NCBI GenBank assembly: GCA_026929865.2
Contig: CM049403.1
Location: 22,086,501-22,150,500 of the forward strand
Reading direction: 5' to 3'
DNA from: Hyperoplus lanceolatus
Taxonomy: Eukaryota; Chordata; Actinopteri; Uranoscopiformes; Ammodytidae
DNA length: 64,000 nucleotides
Under the pieces are notes generated by a model that saw nothing but the letters and a program-made list of their open reading frames with translations, was not told the DNA's origin and searched no databases. How positions within the stretch are numbered: the first letter of the stretch is position 1; the number at the start of each line of letters is the position of its first letter. Positions 1 through 10,495 of this stretch are shown here, in pieces. Both the position numbers and the translations under genes were made by a program.

Positions 1-223
1 GCCGGGGTTATAGTTTAGCTGGAGGAAGACCTGGGCAATATTGCAGACCAACTGTGCTGCCCCAGGCTTCCTCCCGTTTTCCTTTTTATTTGCAGCCTCC
101 TGTGTTGAGTTGTGTTGAGGGATTATTTTGAATAAATCACGTTATCACTTTGATTGCTTTGTTTCCTCTGGTTTATTTGCATGTCTACTGGCCGGCCAAC
201 GAGCCTGGGGCCTGGCCGTAACA
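1..223 (+). repeat. 5' LTR, right-hand 223 bp
   Basis: Matches the last 223 bp of the 3' LTR (5272-5494) with no difference seen by eye. It ends in CGTAACA, the inverse of the TGTTACG that starts the 3' LTR. An AATAAA signal lies at 131-136. The LTR start lies before the window. Confidence 0.95.
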
Positions 224-226
224 TAA

Positions 227-240
227 TGGGGACTCGTCTA
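227..240 (+). other. Primer-binding site of the LTR element
   Basis: TGGGGACTCGTCTA begins three bases after the LTR end with the TGG expected of a tRNA primer site. Its first dozen bases resemble the proline-tRNA site of murine retroviruses with one mismatch. The tRNA assignment is tentative. Confidence 0.6.
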
Positions 241-310
241 AAGTTTGTTAAGCGGTTGGTGGTGTTTGGTTTGACGCTCGGCGCCGTGGTTGGATGTTTG
301 TTAAAGCGCA

Positions 311-1500
311 ATGGAGTTTGATCTAGAGGATTTCGTGGGGTACCCAACCACTGAGAAGGTGGAGGGGTGTACAGTGGAGCATTTAAAACTCATTGCGGAG
401 AGGTATGAAATTCCAGTAAGCAAGACGGGCAAAAAGGTAATTAAGGATCAGCTGGTTCAAGCGTTGATTCAGCAGGGAGTGTTGGCGGAGCAGGGCGCGG
501 GTGCCTCTCCTGAGTCTGAAGGGACGGGCTTGAGCAAGCAGGTGAGGTTGAGCGAGATAGTGCTAGAAATGCGTAGATTAGAGGTCAAGGAAAAGGAGAT
601 CGCCAGCGAGTTAGAGATAAGGAAAATGGAGGGGGAGAATATGCTGCGGCTAAAGGAGATGGAGTTAAGAGCGGCTGTGCCACAACATGCAGCAGGTATG
701 CAACCAGCTGCGTTTGATGTTACCAAACAAATTCGCCTAATTCCGTCCTTCTCTGAGGAAAAGGTGGATACTTTTTTTGTCCTTTTTGAACGTGCCGCAG
801 TTAATTGGGATTGGCCTAGAGAGGTGTGGTTAGGCACTAGTGCAGTGCGTAGTCATTGGTAAAGCAAGGGAGGTTTGTGCAGCGTTGTCCACTGGAGACA
901 GTATGGTTTACGACAAAGTTAAAGCTGCCGTATTAAAGGCATATGAGCTTGTGCCTGAGGCATATCGCCAAAAATTTCGTAAATATAAAAAGCAGGAGTC
1001 TCAAGCTTATGTTGAATTCGCTCGGGAGAAGGAGCTATTATTCGATCGTTGGTGCTCATCGCAGGGGGTTAAAACCTACGAGGAGCTTAGAGATTTAGTG
1101 CTTGTAGAGGAGTTTAAAAACTGCGTGCCTGACAGAGTCTCCGTTTATCTTAGTGAGCAGAGGGCTGTTAAGTTGTCCAACGCTGCGGTTCTTGCTGATG
1201 ATTACGTGTTGACTCATAAGGTTGCATTCGAGAAACCGGTGTCGCTAGAACGTCAGCGTAAAAGCAGTTACAGTGCCTCTTCCCAGTCATACAGGAGCAG
1301 CACTTTTAGTGGTGGGGAGGAGAAGCCCGCTAGAGAGGGACAGGGCATGAGGGAGCGCCCTGTGTGCTTCTATTGTAATAAGCCGGGGCATATGGTTTCT
1401 AGCTGCTATGCTTTACAGGGGGAAAAGAAAAATGTGAAGTCTGTGGTTCTTGTGAAGACTTCTAAACCGGGGGGGGGCCTCAGTGTCGGGAGTCGGAGCT
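311..1500 (+). mobile_element. gag region of the Gmr1-like element
   Basis: Nucleocapsid/capsid-type region. It begins MEFDLEDFVGYPTTEKV after the leader, has a charged, coiled-coil-like Glu/Lys/Arg-rich stretch (about 540-680), and a capsid-like part with many aromatic and basic residues (about 730-1200). A CCHC zinc knuckle of spacing C-x2-C-x4-H-x4-C, reading CFYCNKPGHMVSSC, lies near 1367-1408. The knuckle identifies the region as gag of a retroelement. The region is not whole in this copy. Confidence 0.85.
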
Positions 1501-1560
1501 AAACATATATAGTCCGTTTCTGATGAGAGGCGCTGTGTCTTTAACTCGGGGGGGAGCAAA

Positions 1561-1815
1561 GTGCCTGTGAGTATTTTGAGGGATACAGCCGCGTCCCAGT
1601 CATTTATTCTAAGTGATGTTTTGCCCCTGTCTAGCGAATCTGACATTGATTCTAGTATCATTGTCCGGGGGTTTGGGATGCAGTGCATGGGGGCGCCGCT
1701 GCATACAGTGTACCTCGAATCAGATTTGGTGACTGGTCCGGTGGTTGTCGGTGTTCGTCCCTGTTTTCCCATAAAAGGGGTCTCTTTTCTTTTGGGAAAC
1801 GACCTGGCGGGAGGT
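1561..1815 (+). mobile_element. Aspartyl-protease-like part of pol
   Basis: The segment downstream of the zinc knuckle contains a D-T-x-A-S-Q-S motif near 1582-1602, then a Leu/Val-rich stretch ending in LLGNDLAGGKV near 1795-1820. In related fish Ty3/gypsy elements this pattern marks the retropepsin-type protease. It lies directly before the integrase region, as expected for the gag-protease-integrase order. Confidence 0.65.
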
Positions 1816-2269
1816 AAGGTGTTAGCCACGCCTGAGTTAACGGCGGTGCCTATGGTGACTGAGGGTAACGATAGGCTGGCTCAAGAATATCCGAGGGTTT
1901 TTTCGGCGTGTGCTGTGACCCGTGCAATGGCAAAGCGTCAGGTAGTGGATGACGAGGTTGATTTATCTGACACCTTTCTGAGCGAAACTGCTACTCCTTC
2001 CTCTCGCAAGCTGTCCGGTGAGGAAGGAAGGTTCACTGATGTGTTTACGGGGCGTGGGTCGCTTGTGACAGAGCAGAAAGACGATCTTAGTTTGTCTCTA
2101 CTTCTTGAAAGCGCTGTTTCAGCGGGGGATATTGGGTCTGTGTCTCGTGGGTTCTTCCTCAAAAATGGAGTGCTCATGCGTAAATGGACTCCGCCTTATG
2201 CAGTGACAGGTGACGAGGGGGGAGCGGTTACCCAGATAGTGGTTCCATTAAAGTATCGTTCCGATGTTT

Positions 2270-3300
2270 TGAGTTTGGCCCACGATCATCAGTTAGCTGG
2301 GCATTTGGGGGTAAATAAGACTTACGATCGGGTGCTGCGGCATTTCTTCTGGCCTGGGTTAAAGAGGGACGTGCTGCAGTATTGTAAGTCGTGTCATGTT
2401 TGCCAGGTTACTGGTAAACCAAATCAAACAATTCCATCGGCACCGTTGTACCCAATTCCGGCTGTAGGGGAACCTTTTGAACAGGTTATCATTGATTGTG
2501 TCGGTCCGTTGCCACGTAGCAAGTCGGGTAATCAGTTTTTGCTTACTATCATGTGTGCAGCAACACGTTTTCCTGAGGCTATTCCACTGCGCAAAATAAC
2601 TGCTCCTGGGGTGGTGAAAGCGTTGATCAAGTTCTTCTCTGTGTTTGGTTTACCGAAGGTAATACAAAGTGATCAGGGGTCGAACTTCATGTCACGGGTG
2701 TTTTCTCAGGTGCTGAAGCAGCTTGCGATAGTGCACGTCCACTCGAGTGCGTACCACCCTGAGTCGCAGGGGGCACTAGAGCGGTTTCACCAGACACTTA
2801 AATCGATGCTGCGGGCTTACTGTTTGGAGTTTGACAAAGACTGGGATGAGGGGGTTCCCCTCCTAATGTTTGCGGTAAGAGAGGTGGTACAGGAGTCTGT
2901 GGGGTTTAGCCCTGCCGAGCTGGTTTTTGCTCACTCTGTGCGTGGTCCATTGAAACTGCTGAAAGAGAAGTGGGTGGGTAGTGCTGAACCTCAGAACCTG
3001 TTGGATTTTGTATGTGATTTCCGTTACAAGCTGCGCCAGCCTTGTGACCTGGCGAGGGAAAATCTTAGTGCTGCTCAGGGAAGGAGGAAGGGGTGGTACG
3101 ACAAAACAGCGGCAACCCGAGTTTTTGCTCCCGGTAATAAGGTGTTGGTTCTGTTGCCGATTCCTGGGTCGTGTTTACAAGCTTGTTTCAGTGGCCCGTA
3201 TTGTGTGGAAAAGAAAGTGGGTGACTATGATTACCTTATTGCTACTCCGGAACGTAGCCGCAAGAAGAGACTATGCCACATAAATATGTTGAAACCGTAT
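2270..3300 (+). mobile_element. Integrase part of pol, placed before reverse transcriptase
   Basis: An H-H-C-C zinc-binding N-terminus (about 2281-2405, reading ...GHLGVNKTYDRV... to CKSCHVCQ) is followed by a DDE catalytic core. The core shows IIDCVGPLP near 2490, IQSDQGSNF near 2668 and YHPESQGALERFH near 2752-2790. After the core, a GPY/F-type module (GPYCVEKKVGDYDYLIATPE) lies near 3195-3255. Integrase joins the cDNA copy to host DNA. A divergent acidic linker of about 240 bp separates it from the reverse transcriptase. Confidence 0.93.
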
Positions 3301-3539
3301 CGGGATCGTGACGATGGTACCGACCCGGTCTGTGTCAAAGCCGACGCAGTCCCGGCAGAGGGGTGTAACGTTGTCAAACTTGACGCAGAGTCAGTTCTGG
3401 CGCTGTCCGGGGCTGAAGTTGAATTATCTGATGCGGAGCTGTCTAGTGCTGAAAATGCTGTTGCCGGGGGTGGGCGGGACATGGTGGAGATTGAGGGTGA
3501 TATTGAGGTTCCATCTAAAGCGCTAGTGCAGGGGAGGCT

Positions 3540-4500
3540 AAAGAACTCTCAAATACTGAAGGAGCTGGACGCTCATCTGGCTCACCTACCTGTCCTTCAA
3601 CGCGCTGATGTTACGGGGTTGATTTTGTCACACGCCGCCTTGTTTTCTGACGTTCCTTCGTGTACCTCCGTTTTGCACCATGATATTGATGTAGGTGGTT
3701 TCCCACCGATTAAGCAGCATGCCTACCGTGTGAACCCAGACAAGCGGCGTCGCCTTAAGAGGGAGGTTGAGTATATGCTGGAGCATGGGATTGCGGAGCC
3801 TAGTTCAAGCTCGTGGAGCTCTCCCTGCCTGTTGGTGGACAAAGCTGATAAATCAGATCGTTTCTGCACTGACTTCAGAAAGGTTAACGGATAAATATCC
3901 GTTGCCTAGAGTGGAAGATTGTGTCGATCGGGTCGGTAGTGCTTTGTATGTCACGAAACTCGATCTGCTAAAAGGGTATTGGCAGGTCCCGTTAACAGAG
4001 CGTGCAAAGGAGATCTCCGCATTTGTGACGCCCGACGATTTTTTGCAGTACAAGGTGATGGCTTTTGGAATGCGCAATGCGCCTGCTACTTTTCAAAGGC
4101 TGGTGAATATTGTGTTGTCAGGTGTTTCTGGGTGCGAGGCTTATTTGGATGATGTGGTGGTCCATTCTGATGACTGGCAGAGCCATATGCAGCAGTTGGG
4201 CGAAGTGTTTGATCGGCTGAGCAACGCTAACCTGACTGTGAATTTGGCCAAGTGCGACTTTGGGCAGGCTACTGTGGTCTACTTGGGAAAGGTGGTGGGC
4301 CGAGGGGAGGTGCGCACGGTGCAGGCCAAAGTGGAGGCTATCCATAACTTCCCTGTTCCAGGTTCAAGGTCAGATTTGCGTTGTTTTCTGGGGATGGCGG
4401 GGTATTACAGGGGGTTCTGTAAGAACTTTTCCGTGGTTGCGGCGCCATTGACTGACCTAATAAGCCCAAAGGTCCGGTTCGTGTGGTCCGATGAGTGCGA
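3540..4500 (+). mobile_element. Reverse transcriptase part of pol
   Basis: Begins with a typical Ty3/gypsy entry segment (HHDIDVGGFPPIKQHAYRVN, then MLEHGIAEPSSSSWSSPCLL, about 3675-3840). The fingers and palm follow (KLDLLKGYWQVPL near 3955, FGMRNAPATFQRL near 4065). The catalytic YLDD box lies at 4142-4153, and the thumb (LGMAGYYRGFCKNFS) near 4390. It lies downstream of integrase, the reverse of the standard Ty3/gypsy order. Confidence 0.93.
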
Positions 4501-4559
4501 CTTTGCGTTTCAGCAAATTAAAGCCTTGCAGTCTAATGCCCCGGTACTTGCCGCACCGA

Positions 4560-4945
4560 AATTCGATCAGCCGTTTAAACTGGCCATTGATGCTAGTGAT
4601 CTGGGAGCAGGTGCTGTTCTGCTCCAGGATGGGGATGATGGCGTAGAACACCCTGTGTCCTATTTCTCTCGGAAATTTAACCGTCATCAGCGTGTGTATT
4701 CTACGATTGAAAAAGAAGCTCTCGCCATTGTACTCGCATTGAACCATTTTGAGGTGTACGTCGGGTCGGCAAGCGTTCCTGTTACCATCTACACCGACCA
4801 TAACCCCTTGGTGTACATTCAAACGATGCGGAACACCAATCAGAGGCTGATGCGTTGGAGCATTTTTCTGCAGGCCTTCAATGTGGTCATTGAACATGTT
4901 CGTGGCAAAGATAATGTTATCGCGGATGCGTTGTCGCGCTTGTAA
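4560..4945 (+). mobile_element. RNase H part of pol
   Basis: Carries the usual RNase H landmarks: FKLAIDASDLGAGAVLLQ near 4576, IEKEALAIVLAL near 4705, IYTDHNPLVYI near 4788 and the terminal ADALSRL near 4924-4944. It is the last domain of pol. No integrase or chromodomain follows, and a short untranslated stretch leads to the 3' LTR. Confidence 0.9.
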
Positions 4946-4983
4946 GTTGTTGTGTTTTTTTTTGTGTGAAAAATCACTAACTT

Positions 4984-4993
4984 AGGTTGGGGG
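4984..4993 (+). other. Polypurine-like tract before the 3' LTR
   Basis: AGGTTGGGGG immediately precedes the TGTTACG start of the 3' LTR, the place where plus-strand priming occurs in LTR elements. It is short and contains two T residues. Confidence 0.55.
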
Positions 4994-5494
4994 TGTTACG
5001 CGCTCCCACCTTTCTCCTCCTCCCTCCTCTTGCCTCCTTTCTCTCTCTCTCTCTCTCAGGTGTTCTGGGGCCTGATTGGGGCCAGGTGTTTCCAATCCGG
5101 TGGAGTTTAAAGGCGTGGCCTGGGCGGCTGGCTCGTTCTCTCTCCCTGCCTGGCTATAGGACGTTGTGCGGCTGACCTGCTGCGGCTGCCGGTTGTCGCC
5201 TTAGTTTTGGTTGGTTTACTTATGGGGGGGCTGCTAGGTTGTGTTCTTTTTGTTTACCGTAGTTTAGAGGGGCCGGGGTTATAGTTTAGCTGGAGGAAGA
5301 CCTGGGCAATATTGCAGACCAACTGTGCTGCCCCAGGCTTCCTCCCGTTTTCCTTTTTATTTGCAGCCTCCTGTGTTGAGTTGTGTTGAGGGATTATTTT
5401 GAATAAATCACGTTATCACTTTGATTGCTTTGTTTCCTCTGGTTTATTTGCATGTCTACTGGCCGGCCAACGAGCCTGGGGCCTGGCCGTAACA
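4994..5494 (+). repeat. 3' LTR (501 bp)
   Basis: Starts TGTTACG and ends CGTAACA, a 7-bp terminal inverted repeat. It contains a (CT)n stretch near 5039-5058 and an AATAAA polyadenylation signal at 5402-5407. Its last 223 bp equal the 5' LTR fragment at 1-223. Host DNA (TATTG...) starts at 5495. Confidence 0.95.
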
Positions 5495-7790
5495 TATTGT
5501 TCTGTCAAACTTACATATAATATCGCTCAAGCTACTAGAGCATGTCACTGCAGACAGACTGAGCAACAGAGATGATGGCAAAAAAAGACAAGAAGCATCA
5601 CCCACGCTTTGGTTGCAAGTTTGGAGAACGGCTCTTCAACCCATTGTTCCGACCAATGTTTGGTTTTCTTGTCTACTCTGTTCAGTTATCTTGTATGGTA
5701 TACAAGTACAAAGCAATCAAGCACTTTGGCCATACATGCTCACTACTGAAACAGGCAAAAAGTGGTAATTGGAACCACTTTTTGGTGTTTGGTTTCTGTG
5801 GTGGAACACACCTCTAGCATCATGTAAGTCAATATGTTTTGAACACTAACTACAGGCTCTACAAATGTAAACAAATCCCTCCCCCTGCATAGCGCACCTT
5901 TAAATTAGAGTGGAGAAAAACTCTTGACTTTAAATTCAACGTAAAAGTGTTTCCTAAGGGCCCTCAAGAAGAAGGAAAGATGGCTTCTTGCACCACTAAA
6001 TCAAAGTGTCTCTATCTACTATTTTGCAAGTGAACAGGAGCACTGAAAATTCACCCCATAACAGCCTCCAGATTGTAGACATCGCCAACAGGCTACCTGA
6101 GGCAGGGATTCAACTCAATTAAAAATTAACTTGTTTTCTTCTCATTTGAGGAAGAAAAAACACTGCATGGAGTAAAGCGTTGGGCCAGGCACGCAACAGC
6201 AGGGTGCACAGAAAATTTAATTTTGACAGAATGAACTTGACAGTGTTGGCACAAACGTAATTTGACTGGAATAGATAAAGAGTTGGAGGGGGGGAGAGAC
6301 ACAGCGAAGCAGATGTAGGGAACAAGAATGAGAAAATAACGGCTCTTACTAAAGGATTTTTTTTTCTTTTTTTTTTTAATTTCCAGCTTCAAAGGAATAT
6401 AAATAATTGAACACTCTCACCCCATCACTGTTTATTCTGGCCAATTACTATAAGGAGTACTTTGCTAAAATATCGCTGTTGAGGACTCTAAAAAGGCAGA
6501 ACGAATAAAGAAGATGTTGTGAAGAGGAAATGGAAGGCCAGAAGAAATTCTGATGGATAGCCCTGTCAACCTGTCCAAATACATATGCCAAAATGCAAAC
6601 AAATAATGCAAGATGGAGTCACTCAACAAAAACAAATGTGAATGTATTGCAATAATGCAGAGGAAAATTGGTAAAATGTTCATCTTTCACTGGGAAAAAA
6701 GGACTTAGCCAATTCAAACATTCTGCATTAAGGGAAATGTATGTATGTTCATGCATTTATGAAATATAGCGTTAGAAACAAATAGAGCTTAATGCAGCAT
6801 TATCAACTACTCCCAAAGAACAACAAAAGAACACAACCCTAAGGAAAGCCATCCCCATGTTGCTGTTAAAACCAAATTTTAACGCCCCACTGGCAAAACC
6901 AATGGCATGTCTTAATGGTATTGTTAATAGTGGTAGAACTGTAGTAGCCGGGACAGTTTCTAGTTATTATGGGCAGCCAACGGTCTTGAGGTCCAGTGAC
7001 AGCTCATAAATCAGAAAAAACTAATATCACACAATTCATAGATCTGATCATTTTAGCAATTACCTACACTTTCAATATTCACTGAGAATGTTTTAATCAG
7101 CTTCCCTGACAGGGTCACAGACGCTTGATGGTACAAGCACCAGATTAAAACAGCCTTTGACTGCCGTGTGATAGCTTTTTGGTTTAGTCTTTGTGTGTAT
7201 TGTTCACACCAAAGTACAAGACAATTAAGTTGGATTGACAACATATTTGTCCCAATATTTATATTTTTGTTGTGTGTTTCTGTATTCATTGCCTCTCAGA
7301 AGACAAGCCTTTGGGCTACAAGGTCCAAGCAAACAATAGTAATTAAAATGTGTATATATCTCTATATCACATGCTAACACAATTACTTTGGGTTTGTAAA
7401 TGCACAACACTGCCATCTAGTTTAATAGCTGTGTTACAACCGACACTATAAATCAACACGCTCAATATGCTCACCTATGACATAGCTCAGATGACACTTC
7501 ACACATTAGTACATTTACACACAAGGATATCTACAGAATGTGCCTTCACACAAATTTCATGTAAACATGCAGACAAATATAGACACACACCACACAGGGA
7601 GCCGGGCAATATTATAGTTAGGAGTTTCAAGATTTATTGAGCCATCTTTCTTTCTCTTTTGATTAAAATGCCTCCTTCTCCCTGTGATTCATGAGCGGCA
7701 ATGGAAAGGGATGGAGGACGGAGAAAGGGAAAGATGACGTCATGCTTTCAGCTGGGCGTTTTTTTTTTAAGAGGTGACATACACTATGTG
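5495..7790. other. AT-rich non-coding DNA, no gene seen
   Basis: No conserved open frame or complete mobile element recognised. It contains a homopolymer T stretch near 6357-6379. If the minus-strand exon at 10271-10495 is real, this block is part of its downstream intron. Confidence 0.5.
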
Positions 7791-7839
7791 CAGGTGTGTG
7801 TGTGTGTGGTGGGAGTGAATATAATTGGACAACTGCACC

Positions 7840-7841
<2 letters not shown>

Positions 7842-7931
<90 letters not shown>
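7842..7931. repeat. (TG)n microsatellite, 90 bp
   Basis: An uninterrupted TG run. A shorter TG run lies just upstream near 7795-7808. Translated frames across it are only Cys-Val or His-Thr repeats. Confidence 0.98.
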
Positions 7932-7932
<1 letters not shown>

Positions 7933-8109
7933 AATGCTGTTTAGCCTCAAGAAGAGACGAGAAAGAAAAGCAAAGACAAATAAAGTGTGAACATATTAAG
8001 AGACAATAAGACGGAGAGACAGAGCTTGACAAAAATGGCGATCATATCCACAGGCAGAGCAGACAAAGATTGGAAGATACTGACAGATGGGGAAAGAGCC
8101 CTGCTGTTA

Positions 8110-9323
<1,214 letters not shown>

Positions 9324-9381
9324 CATAGCTGCACTTCATGCAACATTCAATCATTTGAATGTTGCATGAAGTGCAGCTATG
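9324..9381. repeat. Perfect 27-bp inverted repeat with a 4-base loop
   Basis: Arm 9324-9350 (starting CATAGCTGCACTTCATGC) is the exact reverse complement of 9355-9381, with loop TCAT between them. No mobile-element termini surround it. Alternatives are a template-switch replication product or a small foldback RNA hairpin. Confidence 0.97.
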
Positions 9382-9531
9382 GACGATCGGCTGAAGCATG
9401 CTAACAAGCATAAACTTGTCACTGACACACTCCAACAGACACGCTTACAATGATCTACACACATCATGCATATATAATTATTTCACATACACACCAACAC
9501 ACTTACCCACGCACAAACACACACCCACACC

Positions 9532-9533
<2 letters not shown>

Positions 9534-9564
<31 letters not shown>
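9534..9564. repeat. (CA)n microsatellite
   Basis: A perfect CA run following an imperfect CA/CCA-rich lead-in from about 9490. Confidence 0.95.
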
Positions 9565-9565
<1 letters not shown>

Positions 9566-9567
<2 letters not shown>

Positions 9568-10270
9568 GGATTTGCAAACAATGAAACCCAGGGGTGGGCC
9601 TCCCCACCTCACCATCACTCTTGTTCTATTTCTCTGCCGAGCCTCTTCTTTGTTTTGTCTCCTTAATGCTGCTCTAAGCCCATCTTAACTGGGAAATGGT
9701 GCAGAACAAATCCTAAGCAGGAGTTGACAGGGTGGGATAAGAGACTACTGACGTTCTTCTCTTACTACCATGGGAAGTTATGGAGGGTGAAAATATCATG
9801 TCTGAAGTCACACGTTCAGCCTTTCCAACAGCTACTTGTCCTCGTCTCTTTGAGCAAAATCTCCGAAGCCCGTACACGCGCTGAGTCGATTTTATGAATA
9901 CGACAAATACAGAAGAAAGAATGGCCCTCGCTATCATGAGTAAAACCTTGGCTCTTGACATTGCCTTAGAATTCTTATTTTTCTTCTGCTGATGCAGAGG
10001 CCCTCTACAACCTTTTGGAAAAGGAGAAAGTCTTCCCAAGAGGAGATATCAACAATTTGAGACAGAAAAAAAAGGTCTACAAAAGGCCAACTGTAAATGA
10101 CAATAGCAAAAAGCACCAAATGTTTACCAGAGCTTTCCCATCCTCAGCCACCTCCCTGCAACGATGCTGTTCTGAATGATGAACCTCTACAACCTCTACT
10201 TAATAGGAAAGCTAAGAAGTTGTCAGCAGTAGCATCATGGCTAGCCAGCGTCTTAATGGTCAATACTTAC
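9566..10270. other. Non-coding DNA, probable intron next to a candidate exon
   Basis: No exon recognised. On the minus strand it lies just downstream of the GTAAGT donor of the candidate exon and would be the start of the following intron. Confidence 0.4.
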
Positions 10271-10495
10271 ATAAGGCGAGGGAGTCTGTGAGCAGCAGTG
10301 ATAGCAGCAGAGTGGTGACAGGAAACAGGAGTGGCAAGGAGAGTCGAGGGGCGCCGCCGGTGGCCATCTTGGCACCAGTAGGGACAGGGGGGGCAGGGAG
10401 GGGCGGGGGAGGACCGATCCTTGACCTGGCTGGAGAGCCCAGGCCCCGACTGTGCAGGGAAGGCTGGGGGTCTTCACGCAGGACGGCTTGGCACT
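10271..10495 (-). CDS. Candidate host exon encoding a signal peptide (partial gene, unidentified)
   Basis: On the minus strand a pyrimidine-rich stretch ending TTTTTTGCAG (CAG at 10498-10496) precedes a 225-bp segment. That segment ends at 10271, directly before the consensus donor GTAAGT (10270-10265). Inside, an ATG at 10367-10365 sits in strong context (A at -3, G at +4) and starts MATGGAPRLSLPLLFPVTTL. A Leu-rich hydrophobic run and a likely cleavage region follow, 32 codons plus one base before the donor. This is the pattern of a secretory signal peptide in a first coding exon. The upstream 128 bases of the exon are GC-rich and also open in this frame, so the true start could lie further upstream, though the ATG context favours 10367. 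No homologue was recognised. If real, the next exon lies beyond the left side of the window and the 5' exon lies to the right. Confidence 0.45.

Larger units (their letters stand above)
1..5494 (+). mobile_element. Gmr1-like Ty3/gypsy LTR retrotransposon (fossil copy, left end outside window)
   Basis: An LTR retrotransposon with part of the 5' LTR (1-223), a primer-binding site, gag, a pol region and a full 3' LTR (4994-5494). The pol order read along the plus strand is protease-like motif, integrase, reverse transcriptase, RNase H. Most Ty3/gypsy elements have integrase last. Integrase before reverse transcriptase is known in Ty1/copia and, among Ty3/gypsy elements, in the Gmr1 group first named from cod. 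No chromodomain and no envelope-like frame were seen. The LTR stretches that can be compared look identical, so the insertion is recent. The coding region is nevertheless broken, with about two or three breaks, some of which could instead be a normal gag-pol frame change. The upstream target duplication lies outside the window. Confidence 0.93.
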
